In this document: piece after piece, positions 28,207-36,645 of the stretch
Numbering within the stretch: the first letter of the stretch is position 1
Layout: the number at the start of each line of letters is the position of its first letter
Origin: Prinia subflava
Lineage: Eukaryota > Chordata > Aves > Passeriformes > Cisticolidae
Length of the DNA stretch: 64,000 nt
Direction of reading: 5' to 3'
Assembly: GCF_021018805.1 (NCBI RefSeq)
Contig: NC_086258.1
Span: 6,859,081-6,923,080 of the forward strand
Program-made: the position numbers and the translations under genes
Notes under the pieces: generated by a model
What the model saw: the letters and a program-made list of their open reading frames with translations, nothing else
Told to the model about the DNA's origin: nothing
The model's database searches: none

Positions 28207-28220
28207 ATCGCCATGGTAAC
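28207..28220. promoter_or_regulatory. RFX X-box-like motif
   Basis: ATCGCCATGGTAAC is close to the palindromic RFX X-box GTTGCCATGGCAAC (one imperfect half-site, one good half-site GGTAAC). RFX factors drive ciliary and immune genes. This one is isolated, in presumed intron 1, so its role is unknown. Confidence 0.3.
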
Positions 28221-29412
28221 AGGAAACCCAAGCAGAATCTGTGACCTTCTCTGCTCCTTCTTGGCATCCCTATTTTGGATTTCACATCAAAAAGGGAGAG
28301 AGCAAATATTTTCTGAAAGTGAAGACAAAAAAGTCACAGTTCTGGAGTAAAGAGAAGCCAATGGCCATTCCCTCTCTTCAAACCAAGGAGGGTTCTGCTT
28401 TGGAAAAGTGTCTGGAAGTCTCCTGGCGGGAGCCTAACAAAGCAGAGGCTCTAACACTAGCAAACCCCAAATATCCCATCTTCTTCTCCATTTCCAGATG
28501 GCTGCCCTTCACTCCAAAGCAGAGCTCTCAACTGCTCTACAGTGACCCTTCTGTGATTGAACAGCAGCACTGAGAGGCTCCAGAGGGAGCCTTGTCTGCT
28601 CTTCCTTCATGGACAGGATGGAAGCTGTTATCTCTAATCATTTATTATTGTTTTTTATTGAGTGCCAACAAGGTGTTTCAGTTAAGGACCCAGGGAACAG
28701 ATGGATGAGGGTCTCTGGGGGTCTAACCCTGGAAGGGGTAACACATTTTTTCCATTGTTCTGTCTAGATGGCCACATGAGTCAAACCAAAGCCCACTCCA
28801 AAGTTTGTCACGGGGCCTTGTGACCAGCCAATAGTCTATTTGATTTATAACACATTGCATGAATTTCTATCCCTGCAAGAAAAACAAATTCAATGTACAC
28901 CAATGCACAGACCTTGGACCTCACAGCGTTTGTCTCATGAGTCTGTATCCTTTGTTCTGCTACTGTACACGTTTTGACAAACATTACCCCCGAATGGCTG
29001 TGGTGTTACAGGTTGTGTTTATTCGGTGACGCTATTAACCAAACTGTTTGTGTCAATCAGAAGTTCAAACACTCAGAAGCAGCGATGGAGACACAGCTGG
29101 CTCTCAGCCCTCCTGCCCTGTCTCTTCTCCTCCCATTTATATTTGGACTCGATTTTTTTTAATATCCTTCCTAAAGAAATGAAAGTGCAAGCAGTTGAGA
29201 GAGGCCAGATTCCCAGATTTACAGCTTCTCTTGTTCAGCAAATCATCACTGTGATAGACTTCCACTAGAACAAATGTCTCTGCATCAGGGCTTCTCCCAT
29301 TCCATCTTCCAAGTGCACGCTCACAGCACTGACCTGGGGATGGATCTTGCATGATCCTTGAATTCTCCAGTGGGAGCTCAGTGTGGCTGGTCTCTAGGTT
29401 GTGCAGGGTATG

Positions 29413-29480
29413 ATTTTTATACGGTTTTTTATTGCTATTATATGGCGTTTTATACGGTATTTATATTTATATGGTATTTC
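29413..29480. repeat. AT-rich short tandem duplication
   Basis: TTTTATACGGT occurs at 29415-29425 and again at 29448-29458 (33-bp offset), with a third decayed version ending in TATATGGTATTTC. It is a small local duplication, not a known family. Confidence 0.6.
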
Positions 29481-29819
29481 TTGGCCTCTCTGTTCTATTG
29501 TTTATGGGACCATGATGAGTTTGTATGTGTCTCCAGAGTCATCTTCCTGTGCTTGAACTCCTCACGCTGCCTCTTTGGTGTGGAGCTCTATTTACGATTC
29601 TCCCAGGGTTATTTACAGCACGCGAATACACAAGACGTGATCACTTATTTATACATCTGTAATTACTGTCTACAGTTACTAAAACCCAAGCCAAATTCAC
29701 CTCCAGCATAAACAAGTGGCAATTATTCCAGAGCTGGCCCGAGGTCTGTGTACTCTGCTAACACCTTCCTTGCTCGCTGGAGTACGGGACGAGCACGGAA
29801 AAGCTCAGCAGGAGCAAAG

Positions 29820-30080
29820 CTGAAAGGCAATGTGCACGGGATCAACCCGCGATATTCCTGGAGTAACATTTGTCCCCCGATGCTGCGCACACTTGTTAGA
29901 CAGTAACCGAGCGCGAAGAGCTGGAAGCTCGCCGAGAGCTGCACGGAGCCTGCCAGGGCTCATCCCCCGGGGCCGCCGCAGAACCCGCAGCGCCCCGGGA
30001 GAACCCCGGGCTGGGATGAGCACAGGGCACCGAGCTCGCTCCTCGGAATCCCGGATCCTTCCCGCATCCTGCTGTCCTGG
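29820..30080. other. Small satellite CpG island
   Basis: A compact GC-rich patch with many CG dinucleotides follows about 29 kb of AT-rich DNA and lies about 0.7 kb from the main island. It could be part of the same promoter domain, an alternative first exon or an intronic enhancer. I see no clear exon in it. The overlapping open frames on both strands are compositional. Confidence 0.5.
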
Positions 30081-30724
30081 GAAGCCTGGATGCTCCTCAC
30101 TGCCCTGCTCGGGCTCATGCCCTGTGTTCCTCCCCCAAAGGAGACAGCCCGGCTCTTCCCCGCAATGAAATATACAAAACAGCATTGATTTTTTTTTTCT
30201 CTGCTAATTAAATGCAACATAATTAAACTACGTAACTTCGCTGCTTGATTTGCACAACACTAATTGAATCTTTAGGCGTACTACTCCCACTACAGAGAAA
30301 AACAGGGTCATTCAACCATCTAAAGTGACAACTGAGAACCAGGCACGGCTCCAGAAGCACAGACAGACAATATGATCCATGCTCGAGCGTTTCCTTGCGA
30401 TGCAGGAGGAACCTCAGCAGCCTCCCCTGGCTCTGGCTCTCATGAGCACCCCAGGCAAAGCGGAAGAGAGAGGAAAAAACCTGCAAGTTCCCTCTGACAT
30501 TTGCCCACGGACTCATCTTTTCTCATCCTGCACAAACACCGGGAGAGGAAAGTTGGGAGAAGTTGAAATTAATCATTACGCGTAGGCCCCAAAGCGCCGC
30601 AGCGCCCGGCTGGGCTGATGCTCGGCTGCACGGCAAGGACGGAATGGGTGCAAGAACGTAAAAATTAAAATAAAGGAATTAGGGGGGAGAAAACAAGAAA
30701 ACAGCGAGGAAAAAGGAAGACGCG
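30081..30724. other. Spacer between the two CpG islands
   Basis: Mixed-composition DNA with an AT-rich patch near 30170-30260 and an A-rich patch near 30655-30715. No repeat or gene is recognised. It would lie in intron 1 if the minus-strand exon is real. Confidence 0.4.
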
Positions 30725-31081
30725 GAGGAGACACAAAGCCCGAGCCAAACAGCGGCCGGGCAGCGCAGGACCAGCCCCCGGGGGGCCGGGCAGAGCATCC
30801 CCTGCGGCCCCCGGGCCCGGCCCGGCCCCGCTCGCCGCCCGCGCTGTCAGGAACCCCCGGGGGGACCTCGCCGGGCGCGGGGGGCCCTGCCCGGCTCCCC
30901 CCGCCCCGCCGGGCCGCGCCAGGCCCGCGGCACCGCCGGCACCTCCCGCAGCTCCCGCAGCCCCCGCGGCTCCGGCTGCTCCGGCGGCTCCGCGGGCCGC
31001 GGCGGCTCCGCGGGGCGGGCGGCGAGCGCGGCCGCCCCGGCGCGTCCCTCCGGCGCCGCCCCCGGGCCTGCCGGCGCTCAC

Positions 31082-31106
31082 CTGCTTTCTCGATCTTGCC
31101 GGACAT
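31082..31106 (-). CDS. First coding exon of an unidentified minus-strand gene (partial, N-terminal MSGKIEKA)
   Basis: Seen: on the minus strand an ATG at 31106-31104 opens MSGKIEKA and is followed, after one extra base, by a donor reading CAG|GTGAGC (exon end 31082, intron GT at 31081-31080). The exon carries 25 coding bases, so the intron is phase 1 and the next codon begins with G (Gly, Ala, Val, Asp or Glu). An in-frame TGA lies at 31130-31128, 24 bases upstream, which fixes this ATG as the first possible start in its frame. The -3 base is G, an adequate Kozak context. The exon sits in the densest CpG island of the window, as expected for a first exon. I do not recognise the protein from eight residues. 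Reading straight through the donor gives a 176-codon Arg/Gly/Ala/Pro-rich frame that is a GC artefact. No convincing second exon is visible to the left, so the first intron would exceed 31 kb. Confidence 0.6.
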
Positions 31107-31380
31107 GTCGGAGCCGGCGCTCGGCGCTCAGGCCCGGCGGCGCACGGAGCCGGCCGAGGGCAGCCGGGCTCCCGCTGCTGCCGGGGATGCGGGAGCGGCT
31201 CCAGCGGCGGCCGTGGAGCAGCGCCCGCCCCCTGCCCGCTCCGCGGGGCCGCGACGGGAAGGGGCGGCCCGGGGCTCCCGCCGCGCACGCCCAGCGCCCG
31301 GCGCCGCCTCCCGGCCGCCGAGGGAACCGCGGGGCGGGGCCGGCGCGGGGCGGGCACGGAACCCCCGCGGGACGGGAGCG
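31107..31380 (-). promoter_or_regulatory. Probable CpG-island promoter and 5' UTR of the minus-strand gene
   Basis: The bases just upstream (minus strand) of the MSGKIEKA exon are very GC- and CpG-rich and hold several GC-box-like sequences for Sp/KLF factors, for example around 31222-31232, 31259-31268 and 31331-31356. No TATA box is visible. This fits a dispersed-initiation CpG-island promoter with a short 5' UTR. The exact transcription start cannot be read from sequence. The segment ends abruptly against the 19-bp minisatellite at 31381, so that array lies in the proximal upstream region. Confidence 0.5.
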
Positions 31381-32104
31381 GGGTACCGGGATGGGATCGG
31401 GATACCGGGATGGGACCGGGATACCGGAACGGGACCGGGATACCGGGATGGGACCGGGATACCGGGGTGGGATCGGGATCATGGGATGGGACTGGGATCC
31501 TGGGATAGGATCGGGATTCTGGGATGGGACCGGGATACTGGGATAGGATCGGGATACTGGGATGGGATCGGGATACCGGCATGGGATCGGGATACCGGGA
31601 TGGGATCGGGATACCGGGACGGGACCGGGATCGCGGGACGGGACCGGGATACCGGGATGGGACTGGGATACCGGGATGGGACTGGGATACCGGGATGGGA
31701 TCGGGATACCGGCATGGGACCGGGATACTGGGATGGGATCGGGATACTGGGATGGGGACCAGGATACCGGGATGGGATCGGGATTGCAGGATGGGATTGG
31801 GATCGCAGGATGGGACCGGGATCGTGGGATGGGACCGGGATCCTGGGATGGGGACTGGGATCCTGGGATGGGGACTGGGATCCCAGGATGAGCATCGGGA
31901 TCCTGGCATGGGAATCGGGATCCTGGCATGGGAATCGGGATCATGGGATAGGATCGGGATTGTGGGGTGGGAATAGGGATCCCCGAATGAGGATCAGAAT
32001 TATGGCATGGGCATCAGGACCTCGGGATAGGTTCAGAATACCGGGATGGGCATCAGGATCCAGGGATGAATATCAGAATCCTGGGATGGGCACCGGGATC
32101 CAGG
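31381..32104. repeat. 19-bp G-rich minisatellite, about 38 copies
   Basis: The unit is close to GGGATGGGATCGGGATACC (19 bases). Copies differ mainly at T/C in the ATC/ACC position and at the ACC/ACT/TCC/TCT position. The array is most regular from 31381 to about 31760 and degrades to the right, where units become longer and more varied (to about 32104). Because 19 is not a multiple of 3 and the unit has no stop codon, every frame stays open and encodes a 19-residue period rich in D, G, W, R and I on the plus strand, and P, S, R and I on the minus strand. These are not genes. G-runs of three with 2-5 base loops make the plus strand a strong G-quadruplex candidate. Confidence 0.95.
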
Positions 32105-32671
32105 TGTGGCTGGGAGGGTCCCAGCTGGTCCCACCTCCTGCTCAGGGAGGGTCACCTCAGAGCACAGCACAGGGCACCAGATGTGCCTGCAATGTCTCTG
32201 CTGAGGGACACTCCACACCCTTTCTTGTCTCTGTTCCAGTGCATGGTCATTACACGGGAAAGAAGTTCTTCCTCGTGTCCAGGTGGAACTTGATGTGCAT
32301 CAGTTTCTGCCCATTTCCTCATCTCCGAGTGGTTGGCACCACCAGGAAGAGCCTGGCTGTATCTTCTTGGCATCCCCCTTTAAATAGTTACACACATTGA
32401 TGTGGTCTCTGCTCAAGGCTGAACCCCCTCAGTCTTTTCCAAGGAACCCAGGTGGTTTTTCCCCCAAAATGCAATCCTCGGGACGTGGGGTTGGAAGGAG
32501 CAGGGAGCCCCATCCTGAGCTGCCCAGGGATGTCCTGCTGATGCTCCTGACCCTTCAGAATCTCCTCAGGCCTCACAGATTCTGCTGTTTTCCAAATTCA
32601 CTGCCATGGCAGAATCTTTCTTTTGGAGCAGTCAGCAGCAAAATTAAAATTAATCAATTACCATTTACTCC
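32105..32671. other. Single-copy DNA between minisatellite and CR1
   Basis: About 570 bases of ordinary mixed sequence. No gene, exon with splice signals or recognised repeat is seen. Confidence 0.4.
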
Positions 32672-32981
32672 TACAACTGCCTGAAAGAAGGCTGTGGCAA
32701 GGTGAGGGTCAGCCTCTTCTCCCAGGCAAGCAGCAACAGAACAAAGGGAAACAGCTTCAAGTTATGCCAGAAGGTGCAGATTGGATATTAGGACAAATTT
32801 CTTCATGGAAAGAGTGGATAAGCATTGGAACAGGCTGCCCAGGGCAGTGAGGGTGTCACTGTCTCTGGAAGTGTTCAAAAATGAATAGAAATGGTTTAGT
32901 GGGCATGGTGGTACTCACTAGAAGGTCAGACTTGATGATACTGGAGGTCTTTTCCAGCCTTAATGATTCTGTGATTCTGTG
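32672..32981 (+). mobile_element. CR1 LINE 3' end
   Basis: The sequence follows the CR1 3' region known from birds: a segment like CTGAAAGAAGGCTGTGGCAA, then GGATATTAGGACAAATTTCT, then CATTGGAACAGGCTGCCCAG, then a GGTCTTTTCCAGCCT stretch, ending in two ATTCTGTG octamers near 32966-32981. That octamer tail is the CR1 3' signature and sets the plus orientation. It is a 5'-truncated dead copy of about 310 bases with no coding capacity. A solo LTR begins about 10 bases beyond its tail. Confidence 0.9.
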
Positions 32982-32991
32982 AAAGAGGAGC

Positions 32992-33317
32992 TGTCACAGA
33001 GGACATGGAAAGAACCACACGAGGACACGCAGGTGAGCGAAGCAGGAAAAAGGGCTGAGTTTATTTACAAAACTCAGTTTTATACATTTCCTATGGGGCC
33101 TGTGGATTGGAGGATGGAATTCCACCTCTCAATCCACATTGGTCGAGCCAACTGTCAGTCAACTTTCTCCTCTCACCTAGAAATCTGTAAACAATGAAAG
33201 ACAGTTAGCAAAACATGGCCATTGTTTATAGTAGAAAGTGTGATAAAGTAGAATTTCTGACTCCAGTATGAAGAACATTACAGAAGGCTTAGAAAAGTCT
33301 TCAAAACCAGGGTGACA
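32992..33317 (-). mobile_element. Solo LTR of an endogenous retrovirus (326 bp)
   Basis: The element is bounded by TG and CA with a 6-base terminal inverted repeat (TGTCAC at 32992, GTGACA at 33312). The flanks are AGGAGC (32986-32991) and GGGAGC (33318-33323), a 6-base target-site duplication with one mismatch. On the minus strand a TATAAAA-type box (33079-33085) is followed closely by AATAAA (33065-33060), giving U3-R-U5 order. The poly(A) signal is inside a perfect 8-bp stem (33055-33062 with 33070-33077) and 7-base loop. No internal retroviral sequence is present, so this is a recombined solo LTR. A 6-base duplication suits ERVK or alpharetrovirus-like families. The family assignment is inference. 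Confidence 0.85.
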
Positions 33318-36300
33318 GGGAGCAAAGGTGGGATTTGTGCAAAGCTGACTGCAACAGGACCCCAGTGCTGCTGCCTCAGAGCATCCTCACAGCATTCTCA
33401 GACACCCCAAAGCCACGCTCGGGGCAGGCGTGGCAAACGTGACCCCAGGTTGCCCAGCACGGCTGCTGGAAGCCCCCCAGTAGCCACAGACAATCCCTGT
33501 GGTGCTGCTCCTGCTCCCTGACCCCCTCAGCTCTGTGTCTGCCATCCCAACCTGCACACTTTGATCTGAGCTTTAATCTGAGCCCAGGCAGCAGTGGCAG
33601 CTCCCTGGGGACAGGTGGCTTCGCTCCACGGGGAGGTGACAGCAGAGCCCGGGGGGAGGGCTCCAGGCAATAATAAAATAATTATGGTCCTGTTTGAAAA
33701 TTAACTCCTTTCTACAACTGAATTAGGGACGAACATCACAACAATGACTTGCAGGTAGTCCTGTGCTACAGGCCAATAAATCTGAAGCCTGGTGAGCTGT
33801 CAGAGGCTGTTTACTTCCCTTATCAAATAAATCATTCACGAAGCTGCTATTTCTGTAAGATTTCCACACAACTTTGCGACTTCATGAGCCTGTTTAAACC
33901 CCTCACACACCCAGGGCTTGGCAGAAGGTACAGGAGATGTCTAAGAGGCAGAGCATGCATTTTTCTCTCATTAATTTTTTCATTGAGAGGCTTGTGGAGA
34001 GTTCTCGAGTGCTTTTGCTTAATAAATCCAATTTTAAAAAAAGAGAAAGATTTATGTAGAGGTGTTCCTGTGGCTCACACAGATGTAGATGGTGGCTGTT
34101 GTAGACTGAGCTGTGCTGACTCACCCGTATTAGTGAGCAGTAGTAAGGAGGAGCTGCAGCGGGTGATGCTAATGAGAGCAGACCCGGCTGCGAGTACACA
34201 CAGGAAGCAGACAGATGAAGTAACAAGCTGCTATTCTTACACCCTCCCGTTCTCAGACTTGGGCAAGGGAGAGGGAGCGTGTGTGCAATAATGTGAGATA
34301 TGAACAGAACAGCTACTAAATTGGAAGGTCTTTTCATAGCCTCTGATATAAAAAGCCCCGTTGTGCCCATGATGTGTTGCCTTCCGGGGGATGCTGGAGT
34401 TTCTCTTGCGGTTTCTGCATTAAGATGTAGCTCACAACGCCGGGAAAACCTGGTGCTTCTAAATATCCCCTGGAGTCAGCTGGGGAAAAACACCTCGGAG
34501 CTGATTGTGTCCATCTGAGGGTGTTGTGAGGGCAGAGCTGTGGCCAGGAGAGAAGGAGGAGATCTGTGAAGAGAGATGTCACTTCCCAGGCTGTGTAAAA
34601 TGTTCCTGCAGCACATTTGGATGGAGGGAAAGGGATGGCAGTAGCTGGTTACCTTCAACAGGGAGCAATGCTGGAACACCCTACAGGGAGCCAATTTTTC
34701 AGGTGCTGATGCTACATCAGGAAGAAGAAATTAAGAATATGTTGGGCATATAATTATGCATTGTTATCCAACGAGAACGCAGTGCTAAAGTTCACCTTAC
34801 AGCCAGAGGCGTGCCAGATGTGGGGGCAACACCTGGAGCCTCCTTCCCCAAATATTTCTTCGCTGGGAGAAAATCCCTGGCAGCAAAACCTCAGCAGATT
34901 GTGAAGCCCCTCGCTGGAGGCTGCCCCAGACGGGCTGACAGCACCCAGGGCAGGCCAGCAGACACAAAGTGCAACCCCACAGGGTCATTTCCTGCAGTGA
35001 GTCACTGACTGTACAACTGACCCCACTGAACGGGGGAAATTGTGCAAGAAATGCCAGCGAGCCTCGAGGCGCGCAGTGGAAGAGCGCTCCTGCCCTCTAG
35101 TGAGCCCAAAACCAGCGCTGCTCCTGTCCCAGCCCTGCGCTCCTGCTCCCCTCCAGTTTGTGGGATCAGGGCTCAGCTCCTGCTGTGTCTGCCTCTGCAG
35201 AAATCCCAGGAGGTAGCGGCAATTCACCCCAAACAAAGCTGGGATTTAGTAGCAGGGAATAACTGGGATTATTTAAGGAAATGCATCTTAGCCAGCTGCC
35301 CTCTTGCACAATGCCCTCTGCAGCAGCACTGGTCCTGATAACATTGCTGCTCGGGATAGCTGCAGTTTGATTAAGGCTCCAAAAGCTCACTGAAACACCT
35401 TATCCCATGTGTAAGGACCCCCAAGTGACAAACACACCACAGTGACCCGGTGTGCCCCATCCCTGCTCAGTTTATGTGGTGGAAAGTTTTGCCACTGGGA
35501 AGAGGTGAAAAAAAAAAAGAATTTATTGGAAGCAGCTGAAGCTGAAGGGCAAGGTTATCATCTCCTGTTCGTGGCTGCAACTCCTCTGAGGTGTTCAGGG
35601 GTGGAAAAAATAGGAGTGGGATGCCAGTATGTGGTGGAGGAGAGGAACTTTTTGGGGAAGAAGACAGCACAATCATGGGGAATATGCTCTGGCTGAGAGA
35701 CTCAGAGGAGCAATGCAGAAAGGGCCAGAGCTGTGTGTCAGTCCCCTGGAAAATATATGTGATGTCATCTGCATAAGAGTTCATATGAGGAAAAAAACAA
35801 ACAAACAAACCACAGATGGGAGACACTGATTAGGGGCAAATCCCCACCTTCACCCTCTCGAGGAAGGGTCAGTGTTCAGGTTTTTTTGGCACAGCAGCTG
35901 ATGGTACCTGGCTGGTGGTCCCAGCTGTGTGACAGAGCCCCGTGCTCTGTGTGCTGGAGTGAGAGACAAGTTTTTATTTTTAGGAGAGCTGACAGTTGGG
36001 GCAGGTTGTCAAGGCTCCCCCTGTGCATCCTCCGTGGGGCCGCTCCCCCTGAGGGGTCTCACCCTGCAGAGGGGGTTCCCACTGCTCCTCCCATTCTGAT
36101 TGTCAGGACTTGCTTTCTCGGAGCTTTTTCCTCTAAAAAAGGCGAGATTTGGGTGCCGGCTCTAGAGGGCAGCATATGCCGGCACATGGGGCTGGGGGCA
36201 CCGGCGGCTCCCCCCACCTGCCCCAGCCTGAGCCAGGAGAGTCCTCGGGGTGAGGAAGAGGAGAGGATCCCGGCAGGGCGAGGATGCTCCCCAGAGGTGC

Positions 36301-36337
36301 TCGCTGTCCTCTGCCTGCAGGTGGGACAAGGAGTGAC
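33318..36337. other. Upstream flank with candidate regulatory blocks
   Basis: Single-copy DNA. The stretch 33660-34300 looks like conserved non-coding sequence (separate entry). CTCF-like sequences occur near 35089-35105 and 36156-36172. A short CAAA run lies at 35795-35812. The plus-strand open frame at 33749-34291 (180 codons) has no recognisable domain and is judged chance. Confidence 0.4.
33660..34060. other. Candidate conserved non-coding element (AT-rich, homeodomain-like motifs)
   Basis: A block with AATAATAAAATAATTATGG, AAAATTAAC, CAATAAATC and AAATAAATCATTC within otherwise GC-richer flank. Such AT-rich islands with clustered homeodomain-type sites are typical of vertebrate developmental enhancers, but conservation has not been tested here. 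Confidence 0.3.
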
Positions 36338-36645
36338 ACAATCATAGAATGGTCGGGGTTGGAAGGGACACTTTTAAGTTCCAAACTCCCTGAAATGAGG
36401 AGGGACACCTCCCACTGTCCCAGGCTGCTCCAAACCCTCTCAACCTGGCCTTGGACACTTCCAGGGATCCAGGGGCAGCCACAGCTTCTCTGAGCACCCT
36501 GTGCCAAGGCCTTACCACCCTGATTATAAAGAATTCCTTCCTTGTATGTAATCTAAATTGACCCTCTTTCAGTTTAAAGCCATTACCCCTTGTCCTATTG
36601 CAACATCCCAACCTTGAAACACCTTGGTCCCTTCCCGGCTTGGTC
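36338..36645 (-). mobile_element. CR1 LINE 3' fragment
   Basis: Read on the plus strand this is the reverse complement of a CR1 3' end. It begins with ATCATAGAATGGTCGGGGTT and GGAAGGGACA, continues through AACCTGGCCTTGGACACTTC and ends near TTTCAGTTTAAAGCCATTAC and CCCTTGTCCTATTGCA. The right edge fades around 36645. It is diverged and non-coding. Confidence 0.9.

Larger units (their letters stand above)
15514..29819. other. AT-rich presumed intron 1 sequence
   Basis: About 14 kb with hardly any recognisable repeat. Simple tracts are a T-run at 15587-15613, an A-run at 23357-23377, an A-run at 26388-26399 and an AAACC/AAAACC-rich tract at 20816-20842. A candidate conserved block is at 19010-19340, an X-box-like site at 28207 and an AT-rich internal duplication at 29410-29480. 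No gene is supported. Confidence 0.35.
30725..31380. other. Main CpG island
   Basis: A dense run of CG dinucleotides with very high GC extends from about 30725 through the exon and to the edge of the minisatellite. Such islands in vertebrate genomes usually mark constitutive or developmental promoters and stay unmethylated. The left part (30725-31081) would be the start of intron 1 and the right part the promoter. Long open frames on both strands here reflect the scarcity of AT-containing stop codons, not coding sequence. Confidence 0.8.

Noticed and set aside
30576..31106. Reading the MSGKIEKA exon on as a 176-residue protein
   Set aside because: The frame passes a consensus donor at 31082/31081 and becomes Arg/Gly/Pro/Ala-rich CpG-island translation; a short exon is more likely.
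31096..32400. 434-codon plus-strand open frame (and 414- and 288-codon minus-strand frames over 30665-31944)
   Set aside because: They consist of CpG-island sequence plus a 19-bp unit lacking stops in every phase; the 19-residue periodicity is dictated by the DNA repeat.
33749..34291. 180-codon plus-strand frame
   Set aside because: Overlaps an AT-rich block better explained as non-coding; no domain, and overlapped by a comparable minus-strand frame (33903-34370).
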